Origin: Bacteroidota bacterium
Lineage (GTDB): Bacteria; Bacteroidota; Rhodothermia; Balneolales; Balneolaceae
Length of the DNA: 5,111 nt
Assembly: GCA_024635465.1 (NCBI GenBank)
Contig: JAGXIS010000155.1
Location: 1-5,111, forward strand
Direction: 5' to 3'
Part shown: piece by piece, positions 1 to 4,913 of the stretch
Numbering within the stretch: the stretch's first letter is position 1
Layout: each line of letters opens with the position of its first letter
Notes under the pieces: generated by a model
The model's input: the letters and a program-made list of their open reading frames with translations, nothing else
The model's database searches: none
What the model was told of the DNA's origin: nothing
Made by a program: the position numbers and the translations under genes

Positions 1-528
1 GTGTTGCTGATTGGTATGGGCTTTCTTGGTGGAGGGATATTTAATGCTATCATGGGAGGGATTGCAGACAGTTATCTACCGGAAGCCCTTGATGAACTTC
101 AGACAGTGCGAATTATGGAGCAAGTTGAGGAGCGCTTTCCTAATTATTTTCTGGTAGCTCAAAATGCTGATGGAAATCCCGCTGCAATGGCCGAGTTGGG
201 CTACAGGGCAGCAGATGTAAGTAATATTTTGCAGTATACCGGCAATGCCCTGGCGTATTACCGTGAACATGGTGTGTTTAATGGTAGTACTACCGGTAAT
301 GCTCTTCGGGCGCTGATTGATTCCGGGATGCCACAGGAACAAGAGCTTAGGGAGCAGGCTTCAGGGGTATTACGGCCTGCTGACAACTTCGGTGGGAGAA
401 TGGCCTTTCTTTGGGTCTCACCTGTTGCACTGCTTGTCGGATTTGTATTCCTGCTATGGTTTATCAGGGATAAGCGTCGCGGTGGATACAAGGTGGAACG
501 ACTTGAGAAACGGGAATTAACAGTGTAA
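1..528 (+). CDS. MFS transporter, C-terminal part (5' end outside window)
   Basis: This is the C-terminal end of an inner-membrane major facilitator superfamily permease. MFS proteins usually have about 400-500 residues and 12 helices, whereas only 175 codons and two helices are visible, so the GTG at base 1 is probably an internal codon. Residues 1-22 form a Gly-rich helix ending GGxxxNAIMGGIAD, which resembles helix 11 of sugar-porter and FHS-type MFS proteins. Residues 24-132 form a long hydrophilic segment, residues 133-155 (MAFLWVSPVALLVGFVFLLWFI) form the last helix, and a basic tail (RDKRRGGYK) follows, consistent with a cytoplasmic C-terminus. The roughly 105-residue segment between the last two helices is longer than usual. 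The substrate cannot be read from this fragment; sugar or another small solute is only a guess. The gene converges on the lipoprotein gene at 611 and ends just before a hairpin. Confidence 0.72.
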   Translation: MLLIGMGFLGGGIFNAIMGGIADSYLPEALDELQTVRIMEQVEERFPNYFLVAQNADGNPAAMAELGYRAADVSNILQYTGNALAYYREHGVFNGSTTGNALRALIDSGMPQEQELREQASGVLRPADNFGGRMAFLWVSPVALLVGFVFLLWFIRDKRRGGYKVERLEKRELTV

Positions 529-539
529 TTTTTGCATTT

Positions 540-582
540 ACCTGAATTATCGTTTAGTCGTTAATCAAACGGTAATTCAGGT
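540..582. terminator. Hairpin between convergent genes, probable bidirectional terminator
   Basis: Arms ACCTGAATTATCGTTT (540-555) and AAACGGTAATTCAGGT (567-582) pair over 16 positions, with a single G-U when read on the + strand. The loop is 11 nt. It starts 12 bp after the stop of the MFS gene and lies 28 bp past the stop of the convergent lipoprotein gene, where a shared terminator would be expected. Neither side has a strong U-tract, so the mechanism is not certain to be classical intrinsic termination. Confidence 0.6.
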
Positions 583-610
583 CTCTTGCAGAGAATTTTA
601 TAGCTACCTG

Positions 611-1060
611 TTAACGGACATCATAAATATCAGCATCATAGACCTTAACATCTGCCCAGAGATGGTTATAGGTATCGATAAATTCTAAATGGTCTGGATG
701 TTCGTCATATACCATATAATCTTCCATGGTTTCAAACCATGTATAAATGGAGTAGGCGTATGAATGATCCGTTACATCACGTTCTTCAGTTCCGGCAGGA
801 ATCCCTGTTTCTGAACGATAGATCGCCGGTATCTCAAGTAGTTTTACCAACCCCGATTCGAACTGCTCTCTTTCTTCATCTGTAACATCATCATTTAGAT
901 AAAAATAGACAGTGTGTTGTAACATGCCGATAGTGGAATCGCTATTAGTCATGGTTTCGGTTTGATTGTCATCGGGTTGACTGCTATCGGGCTGGCAGGC
1001 AGATATAAAAAATATCAACAGACTAATAGAAACAATTCGTGATAAAAGATTCATTTTCAT
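611..1060 (-). CDS. Dabb-domain (stress-responsive A/B barrel) lipoprotein
   Basis: A 149-residue predicted lipoprotein. Residues 1-21 are a short basic start and hydrophobic stretch (SISLLIFFISA) followed by the lipobox ISA-C with Cys22, the expected lipidation site. Residues 23-45 are a polar acidic linker. From about residue 47 comes a Dabb ferredoxin-like domain: MLQHTVYFYLNDDVT, then SYAYSIYTWFETMEDYMVYDEHPDHLEFI and a final VKVYD strand, in the family's usual order. Dabb domains normally dimerise; most are small soluble proteins, and many members have no known reaction. Q at +2 and acidic residues from +4 partly resemble the lipoprotein export signals of Bacteroidota, so an outer-membrane or surface location is possible but inferred. 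Translation could start at the ATG at 1060 or two codons later; the first is preferred. It lies about 114 bp beyond the MDR gene and may be transcribed separately. Confidence 0.85.
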   Translation of the reverse strand: MKMNLLSRIVSISLLIFFISACQPDSSQPDDNQTETMTNSDSTIGMLQHTVYFYLNDDVTDEEREQFESGLVKLLEIPAIYRSETGIPAGTEERDVTDHSYAYSIYTWFETMEDYMVYDEHPDHLEFIDTYNHLWADVKVYDADIYDVR

Positions 1061-1094
1061 TTAATATTGAGTTAGGGTTGAAATAGATATAAAC

Positions 1095-1114
1095 TTTTAG
1101 ACATTTCTCTAAAA
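1095..1114. promoter_or_regulatory. Perfect 7-6-7 inverted repeat upstream of the Dabb lipoprotein gene
   Basis: TTTTAGA (1095-1101), a six-base spacer CATTTC and TCTAAAA (1108-1114) form a perfect dyad 34 bp upstream of the lipoprotein start. It overlaps the proposed -7 element at 1109-1116. It could be an operator or a weak terminator for the upstream MDR gene; the AT-rich stem makes the terminator reading less attractive. The left arm contains TTTAGA-C, the 7-mer that recurs three times at 3880-3923. Confidence 0.35.
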
Positions 1115-1138
1115 TACATGCAATTACTTAATTTTCAA
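1109..1138 (-). promoter_or_regulatory. Possible Bacteroidota-type promoter for the lipoprotein gene
   Basis: On the - strand, TTG (1138-1136) is followed after 19 bp by TATTTTAG (1116-1109). This matches the Bacteroidota -33 TTG / -7 TAnnTTTG pattern with one mismatch. It would place transcription start roughly 40 bp before the lipoprotein ATG. The region is AT-rich, so a chance match is quite possible. Confidence 0.25.
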
Positions 1139-1174
1139 TGCGGGTTATGGGATAAGAATTTCTGATTCAATGGA

Positions 1175-2140
1175 TTAACCGTTAGTATCTAAGGTTATGA
1201 CAACATTCCCCGTCTTCTGACCTGTATGCACGTATTTGAATGCCTCAGGAATCTGCTCAAAAGGATATTGCCGATCAATTATCGGCTTGAATTTGCCTGT
1301 ATGGGCCAACTCTCTCAGATAATGGATCATCTCTTTATCAAAGGTTGGAATCGGAAACAGTACTTTTTTACCACCAAACATTGGTGTAAAAATGGCAAGA
1401 AACGGATTTTGGGAATAAGGGCCCAGGTCGGTTGAAGTAAAAATTCCTTTTTCTTTTAGTAAAGGTTTGCATTGCTTGAACGAACATTTGCCAACTGCAT
1501 CAAATACCACGTCATATTTTTTATCTGTTTTGGTAAAATCCTCGACTGTATAATCTATGATCTGGTCGGCCCCAAGTGATTTGATAAGACTCAGATTTTT
1601 GGTATTACATACAGCCGTAACTTCCGCCCCAATAGCCTTAATGATTTGCAATGCGGCCGATCCAATGGCACCGGTAGCACCATAGAGTAGCACTTGCTGC
1701 CCTTCCTGAATATTTGCACTTCTGATATTGTTCAATGCATAGTGAGAACCCTCAGTAAATGGAGCAGCTTCACTGAAAGTCAAATCCCCGGGGATAGTGG
1801 CAACAGTATCATCTTCAGATATGGATATGTATTCGGCATAAGCACCAACACCGCTAAACCCAAAAACGTTGTCACCGGTTTTGAATAAGCTAATATTCTT
1901 TCCGGTGGCTTCCACCCGGCCTGCAAACTCACTGCCGGGAATCGTGTTTTTTGGCTTAAACAATCCGGTAAAAAACCGAGCGATAAAGGGCTCAGCTCTC
2001 ATAAGTCCATTATCCGTTCGATTTACAGTTGTTGCATGAACTCTGACGAGAATTTCCTTCTCGCCGGGAACAGGTTTAGCAACATCCCTGAGACTCAGAA
2101 CTTCAGGTGGGCCGTACTTTGTGTGGACAAATGCTTTCAT
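1175..2140 (-). CDS. Zinc-independent MDR NAD(P)H quinone oxidoreductase / alcohol dehydrogenase-like protein
   Basis: A 321-residue cytosolic medium-chain dehydrogenase/reductase (COG0604-type), full length for the family. The N-terminal GroES-like domain begins MKAFVHTKYGPPEVLSL and contains VNRTDNG (39-45) and IPGSEFAG (67-74). The zinc-binding Cys and GHE motif of classical alcohol dehydrogenases are replaced here (N/R at about 40, GSE at 69-71), and there is no structural-zinc Cys cluster. The Rossmann domain carries the dinucleotide motif YGATGAIGSAALQ (153-165), then KYDVVFDAVGK (208-218). The C-terminal LAHTGKFKPIIDRQYPFEQIPEAFKYVHTGQKTGNVVI is typical of quinone oxidoreductase-like MDRs. 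Such enzymes reduce quinones or alpha,beta-unsaturated carbonyls with NAD(P)H; the actual substrate is not determinable. The start is 7 bp after the stop of the VOC gene, implying cotranscription and possibly translational coupling. Confidence 0.9.
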   Translation of the reverse strand: MKAFVHTKYGPPEVLSLRDVAKPVPGEKEILVRVHATTVNRTDNGLMRAEPFIARFFTGLFKPKNTIPGSEFAGRVEATGKNISLFKTGDNVFGFSGVGAYAEYISISEDDTVATIPGDLTFSEAAPFTEGSHYALNNIRSANIQEGQQVLLYGATGAIGSAALQIIKAIGAEVTAVCNTKNLSLIKSLGADQIIDYTVEDFTKTDKKYDVVFDAVGKCSFKQCKPLLKEKGIFTSTDLGPYSQNPFLAIFTPMFGGKKVLFPIPTFDKEMIHYLRELAHTGKFKPIIDRQYPFEQIPEAFKYVHTGQKTGNVVITLDTNG

Positions 2141-2147
2141 AGGTTTT

Positions 2148-2612
2148 TTATTTAGTTGTTTTTAAACCCATTGCAGTAAAAACACTGTCTACAGGCTCCC
2201 ACAATTCAATTTTGTTCCCCTCTCCATCCATGATGTGGACAAATTTTCCATAGTCAAATGTTTCAATATTGTCTAAAACAGTTACACCGCTCTCTTTTAG
2301 GTTATCAACAAGCCCTTCAATATTTTGAACCCGATAATTGACCATGAACTCTTTTTTAGAAGGAGCAAAGTAGTCACTACCTTCTTTAAAAGGGCTCCAT
2401 TGCAGATAGTTTATTTCATCCGGTCTATTTGCGTTTCTAAATTCAAAACTTGAACCCCATTGGTTTACTTCAAGTCCTAAGTGTTTTGAATACCACTCTT
2501 TGGTTTTTTCCGGGTTTTCCGAAAAAAAGAAAATGCCTCCAACCCCGGTAACTTTAGGGGTTACATCTTCAGAGGAATTGGTATCGTCTTGATGTTTTTT
2601 CTCTTTTTTCAT
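2148..2612 (-). CDS. VOC-family (glyoxalase/bleomycin-resistance fold) protein
   Basis: A 154-residue protein with a single vicinal-oxygen-chelate domain. After a charged, probably disordered N-terminus (1-20, Lys/Asp rich), the first beta-alpha-beta unit is VTGVGGIFFFSENPEKTKEWYSKHLGLEV (about 21-49). The second unit covers NYRVQNIEGLVDNLKESGVTV (about 92-112) and ends with KFVHIMDGEGNKIELWEP (123-140). H126 and E136 sit where VOC proteins often carry metal ligands; the first strand (GGIFFF) lacks the usual His, so glyoxalase I activity is unlikely. Family roles include isomerases, dioxygenases, fosfomycin or bleomycin resistance and detoxification, and none can be selected here. The annotated ATG is the only Met before residue 90; a shorter start on a non-ATG codon near residue 17-21 is possible but not needed. 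It sits 30 bp after the membrane protein gene and 7 bp before the MDR gene, in the same presumed operon. Confidence 0.88.
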   Translation of the reverse strand: MKKEKKHQDDTNSSEDVTPKVTGVGGIFFFSENPEKTKEWYSKHLGLEVNQWGSSFEFRNANRPDEINYLQWSPFKEGSDYFAPSKKEFMVNYRVQNIEGLVDNLKESGVTVLDNIETFDYGKFVHIMDGEGNKIELWEPVDSVFTAMGLKTTK

Positions 2613-2642
2613 ATCACATAGTTAAAGTTATTATAAATCGAA

Positions 2643-3032
2643 TCATTTTTCACCTAAAGATCTGATTATTAGATGTGTTAAAACTGCTCCTAAAAGTGAA
2701 ACAGGAAAAATAATCATAGTAACAATGATGATTTCAAATGGCCAAAGATTATGAGATGTTGAGTCAATGAATGTTGTATCATAAATGACTCTGAACATTA
2801 CTGCTAAATTAAAGCCTAATGTTGTTAAAAGTGAAGCTTTTAGAGCTGTTTTCCTTAATACTGAAACTCCTGCAGCCCCAATCAATATCGCACTTATTGA
2901 CCATTTTAGAATGAATGGCTGACTGAACATATTCATTTCACTATAGGGAATTGTCCAGTGAAAGATACCGGCTACAAAAAATCCTAACCCAATAATTAGT
3001 ATAGATTGTCTGTCTTTAAAGATCTTCTCCAT
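2643..3032 (-). CDS. Small four-helix membrane protein of unknown function
   Basis: A 129-residue integral membrane protein that I do not recognise as a named family. Four hydrophobic segments are visible at about 11-28 (ILIIGLGFFVAGIFHWTI), 41-58, 66-83 and 99-123 (with FPVSLLGAVLTHLII). Short polar connectors include IPYSEMNMFSQP (28-39) and YDTTFIDSTSHNLWPF (84-99). There is no cleavable signal peptide. The basic/acidic start MEKIFKDRQS and the ending RSLGEK suggest both termini are cytoplasmic. The leader is A-rich (a run of eight A just before TATATG on the coding strand), a common initiation context in Bacteroidota. It lies 36 bp after paiB-like gene and 30 bp before the VOC gene, so it is probably part of the same transcript. 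No catalytic motif is evident. Confidence 0.75.
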   Translation of the reverse strand: MEKIFKDRQSILIIGLGFFVAGIFHWTIPYSEMNMFSQPFILKWSISAILIGAAGVSVLRKTALKASLLTTLGFNLAVMFRVIYDTTFIDSTSHNLWPFEIIIVTMIIFPVSLLGAVLTHLIIRSLGEK

Positions 3033-3068
3033 ATTTTTTTTAATGAATAAACTTCACATTTGTCATCA

Positions 3069-3707
3069 TCAATTATCCGGAAACATTTTTTTCTTTCTCT
3101 TCTCCATCTCATTCGCAATTACACGACCATCCTCGTCCTGAGTTTTGAGCTTGTCAATGATATTTTGATAGCTCTCTTCATCTCGATCTTGACTTAGTTT
3201 AAAAACACTATCCATCTCAATCACATCAATCTCAAAAGCCACAATAGCTTTCATAACTTTTTGTTTAAAATCAGAATGTAGGTTGTCAAAAACAGTTGAG
3301 GATTTTTGATTATATCCTTCAAAATGAAGTGTCGTTTTTCGAAGAATTTCTTCTAATCCCTGTTCATCCAGAAATCGGATAATGCCTTTTGCATACACAC
3401 TCATGTAGTTCCAGGTAGAAGCCAGGTGAGGATTGCTATACCAGGTTGCACTCACATAGGTGTGAGAACCGGAGAAAACCACAAGAACATTTTCATTGTG
3501 TTTGAATGCTTTATGATGATCGGTGTTTCTCATGATGTGACCACTCAACACTTTCCGTCCATCCTTTTCTTCAATAAAAACGGGCACCTGTGTAGCAACA
3601 GGCTTGTTATCTGAATCACATCCGGAGACAAATGCAAATGGATGTTGATCAATAAACTCTTTAATTACCTGCTCATCCTGTTCTTTGTAATAAGGTAGAT
3701 TGTACAT
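3069..3707 (-). CDS. PaiB-family FMN-binding protein (putative negative transcriptional regulator)
   Basis: A 212-residue protein matching the PaiB / FMN_bind_2 family (split-barrel flavin-binding fold) over its length. Diagnostic motifs occur in order: MYNLPYYKEQD at the start, PFAFVSG (23-29), VATQVPVFIEE (37-47), LSGHIMRNTDHHKAF (54-68), VFSGSHTYVSATWY (77-90), STWNYMSVYAKG (97-108), AIVAFEIDV (154-162) and KLSQDRDEESY (170-180). The last matches the family's K-x-SQ-N/D-R signature. Bacillus PaiB was described as a negative regulator of sporulation and protease genes together with PaiA, an acetyltransferase; no PaiA homologue is visible here. Most homologues are better regarded as FMN/haem-binding split-barrel proteins of unproven role. 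The C-terminal tail (MEKRKKKMFPDN) is strongly basic. It is the first gene of the presumed four-gene operon and follows a 276-bp intergenic region. Confidence 0.9.
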   Translation of the reverse strand: MYNLPYYKEQDEQVIKEFIDQHPFAFVSGCDSDNKPVATQVPVFIEEKDGRKVLSGHIMRNTDHHKAFKHNENVLVVFSGSHTYVSATWYSNPHLASTWNYMSVYAKGIIRFLDEQGLEEILRKTTLHFEGYNQKSSTVFDNLHSDFKQKVMKAIVAFEIDVIEMDSVFKLSQDRDEESYQNIIDKLKTQDEDGRVIANEMEKRKKKMFPDN

Positions 3708-3729
3708 TTAGGTGTCGTTTGAGATATTT

Positions 3730-3758
3730 AATATTGCAATCTGAAAGAGTACAATATT
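3730..3758. promoter_or_regulatory. Inverted repeat in the leader of the paiB-like operon, candidate operator
   Basis: AATATTG (3730-3736) and CAATATT (3752-3758) are perfect reverse complements separated by 15 bp. Their centres are 22 bp apart, about two helical turns, as for a dimeric repressor binding one DNA face. The dyad sits 23-51 bp upstream of the paiB-like start codon. The sequence is AT-rich, so chance is a real alternative, and the bound protein is unknown. Confidence 0.3.
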
Positions 3759-3879
3759 TCAATTAAAATTCTATATGACAACTATTGATTTAGGTTTGCA
3801 AAGAGATGTGGGATAACGGTTTGGTATTTAAATGGTGGGCTATTAATCAATAATCAGCAAGAAAATTAAACCGGATGTA

Positions 3880-3923
3880 TTTAGACACATCAAAATAAAT
3901 AATTTTAGACGAATTGTTTAGAC
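3880..3923. repeat. Three direct copies of TTTAGAC
   Basis: TTTAGAC occurs at 3880-3886, 3904-3910 and 3917-3923 on the + strand (GTCTAAA on the - strand), with start-to-start spacings of 24 and 13 bp. A fourth copy lies at 1096-1102 within the dyad upstream of the lipoprotein gene. Clustered copies upstream of an operon could be activator or regulator half-sites; the family is unknown. Confidence 0.4.
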
Positions 3924-3983
3924 CTTCTTCATTTAATTCAAAAGTAGGACAATGTACTTACTGTAATTGGAGCAGAAGCAAAT

Positions 3984-4718
3984 TTATTGTTGAATAAACT
4001 TGTAAAGATAGGGTGAGCGATGAGCCTTACCGGTTTTCTTTTTACCAATTCGTTTGAGGTGTCCGGACAACATTATTTTTCGATGAAAACTGGTACGGTT
4101 TAATTCTTTACCTAAAATAGATTCATGTAAACCCTGAAGTTCAGCCATTGTGAACGTTTTGGATAGCAAATTCAAACCGACTGCTTCACTGTTGATGCTT
4201 TTTTTCAGGTGATCATGAGCTTTTTGGTAGATATCATTGTGGTCCAGAATCAATGAAGGAAGCTCATTGATATCGATCCATTGACAAGTGTCAGACAGCG
4301 AATCAGCTACCGGCTCCACTTTTTTAAAATCTACAAGAGCAAAGTAACTGACAGATATAAATCTTTGCAGAAGAAAATGAGTTTCATCAAAAGAAGCCTC
4401 ATTATTTTCAAGTACAGTTTTCATTGGAGTGTGATCCGATCTTTTAAGGCTTCCAAACGTATGAAACTGATTCAGATAAATATTTGAGAGCCCGGTTCGC
4501 TCTTTTAAAACCCTTTTGGCAGCATCATCCAAAGTTTCATCTTTTTTAATGAATCCACCGGGTAGTGCAAAAAGCCCGGTTTTTTTATACTCTAAAACTA
4601 AAACTTTCAACTCTTTATCGTGATATCCGAATATCACACAATCAATAGAGATACCCGGCATAAACTGATTCCAATCAATATTTGATGATTTTAGATGTTC
4701 TTTTTTTAAACTCATCAC
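3984..4718 (-). CDS. Nudix-related transcriptional regulator (NrtR-type: Nudix domain plus winged helix)
   Basis: A 244-residue two-domain protein. The N-terminal Nudix fold (about 18-165) starts ISIDCVIFGYHDKELKVLVLEYKKTGLFALPGGFIKKDETL. The Nudix box at 55-77 reads G-x5-E-x7-R-V-L-K-E-R-T-G-L: two of the glutamates of the canonical REUxEE core are lost (V70 and R74 in place of E), so hydrolase activity is unlikely and the domain probably senses a ligand. The C-terminal winged helix (about 176-241) has the NrtR signature LLSKTFTMAELQGLHESILGKELNRTSFHRKI, then a basic wing (LKRIGKKKTGKAHRSPYLYKF). Known relatives repress NAD-biosynthesis genes (NrtR) or, in Bacteroides, arabinose utilisation (AraR). 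Here no NAD gene is present, and the divergent neighbour is a secreted esterase-type gene, so sugar-responsive control is the better guess. Start codons ATG-ATG are tandem; the first is used. Confidence 0.92.
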   Translation of the reverse strand: MMSLKKEHLKSSNIDWNQFMPGISIDCVIFGYHDKELKVLVLEYKKTGLFALPGGFIKKDETLDDAAKRVLKERTGLSNIYLNQFHTFGSLKRSDHTPMKTVLENNEASFDETHFLLQRFISVSYFALVDFKKVEPVADSLSDTCQWIDINELPSLILDHNDIYQKAHDHLKKSINSEAVGLNLLSKTFTMAELQGLHESILGKELNRTSFHRKIMLSGHLKRIGKKKTGKAHRSPYLYKFIQQ

Positions 4719-4759
4719 TTCAATTATTTATTCTGTTATTTTCGGATTAACAACTTTTT

Positions 4760-4789
4760 ATAATACTGAATTTGTGGGGTATAGGTAAA
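4760..4789 (-). promoter_or_regulatory. Possible promoter of the Nudix regulator gene
   Basis: On the - strand, TTTACC (4789-4784) is separated by 18 bp from TATTAT (4765-4760), about 41 bp before the regulator's ATG. This is a weak sigma70-like match in AT-rich DNA. Its -35 side lies 10 bp from the palindrome at 4799-4819, so a bound regulator could affect both directions. Confidence 0.25.
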
Positions 4790-4800
4790 TGTACTATAAT
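4772..4800 (+). promoter_or_regulatory. Candidate promoter for the esterase-type gene
   Basis: TTGTGG (4772-4777) and a perfect TATAAT (4795-4800) are separated by 17 bp, the optimal sigma70 spacing. Transcription would begin at about 4806-4808, inside the palindrome at 4799-4819, leaving a leader of roughly 105 nt. Caution: the Bacteroidota housekeeping sigma factor prefers TTG / TAnnTTTG, so this E. coli-like match carries less weight if the host is a typical member of that phylum. Confidence 0.4.
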
Positions 4801-4819
4801 TGTTACATAGTGTAACAAT
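4799..4819. promoter_or_regulatory. Perfect 9-3-9 palindrome, candidate operator of the Nudix regulator
   Basis: ATTGTTACA (4799-4807), TAG, and TGTAACAAT (4811-4819) form a perfect inverted repeat of two 9-bp arms. It is in the 195-bp region between the divergent regulator and esterase-type genes and overlaps the expected transcription start of the latter. NrtR-type regulators bind palindromes of about this length next to their own genes. The palindrome is also flanked by two copies of TACTATAA (4792-4799 and 4827-4834, 35 bp apart). Binding by this particular regulator is inferred from position only. Confidence 0.65.
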
Positions 4820-4913
4820 AAGTTTTTACTATAAATTCACAAGAGAGTATTAAACGAAATAACTCATTGAATTTGAAGGATTTATTCAAAAAAAATGAAA
4901 TAGTGACTTGGTT

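Larger units (their letters stand above)
3708..3983. other. AT-rich intergenic region upstream of the paiB-like operon
   Basis: This 276-bp stretch has no credible ORF on either strand; the longest ATG reading on the + strand from 3775 ends after 13 codons. It must hold the promoter of the paiB-like operon and the 3' end of the Nudix-regulator transcript. I find no convincing TTG/TAnnTTTG or sigma70-like pair on the - strand. A weak 5-bp hairpin, GATGT (3874-3878) with ACATC (3887-3891), lies downstream of the regulator gene but has too short a stem to call a terminator. A dyad and a TTTAGAC cluster are listed separately. Confidence 0.6.

Noticed and set aside
76..520. Open frames of 67-88 codons on both strands inside the MFS gene
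   Set aside because: They overlap a gene with clear MFS features, have no recognisable motifs, and are best explained as shadow frames.
1226..1888. Two + strand open frames opposite the MDR gene
   Set aside because: They lie antisense to a full-length, motif-rich MDR coding sequence and encode no recognisable domain.
3426..3614. + strand open frame opposite the paiB-like gene
   Set aside because: It is antisense to conserved PaiB motifs, with no start signal or domain of its own.
3874..3891. Hairpin GATGT-N8-ACATC as a terminator of the Nudix-regulator transcript
   Set aside because: The stem is only 5 bp, no clear U-tract follows on the - strand, and it is about 90 bp past the stop codon.
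4281..4487. + strand open frame opposite the Nudix regulator
   Set aside because: It is antisense to the Nudix domain, with low-complexity basic content and no family resemblance.
3984..4718. Reading the Nudix protein as an ADP-ribose pyrophosphatase or other Nudix hydrolase
   Set aside because: The Nudix box lacks two core glutamates and the protein has a complete NrtR-type winged-helix C-terminus.
4868..4875. TGAATTTG as a Bacteroidota -7 element for the esterase-type gene
   Set aside because: It has one mismatch to TAnnTTTG and no TTG at the required distance upstream.
4867..4889. TTGAAT-N11-ATTCAA hairpin in the leader of the esterase-type gene
   Set aside because: A 6-bp AT-rich stem with a long loop is weak, and a chance origin is likely in this AT-rich leader.
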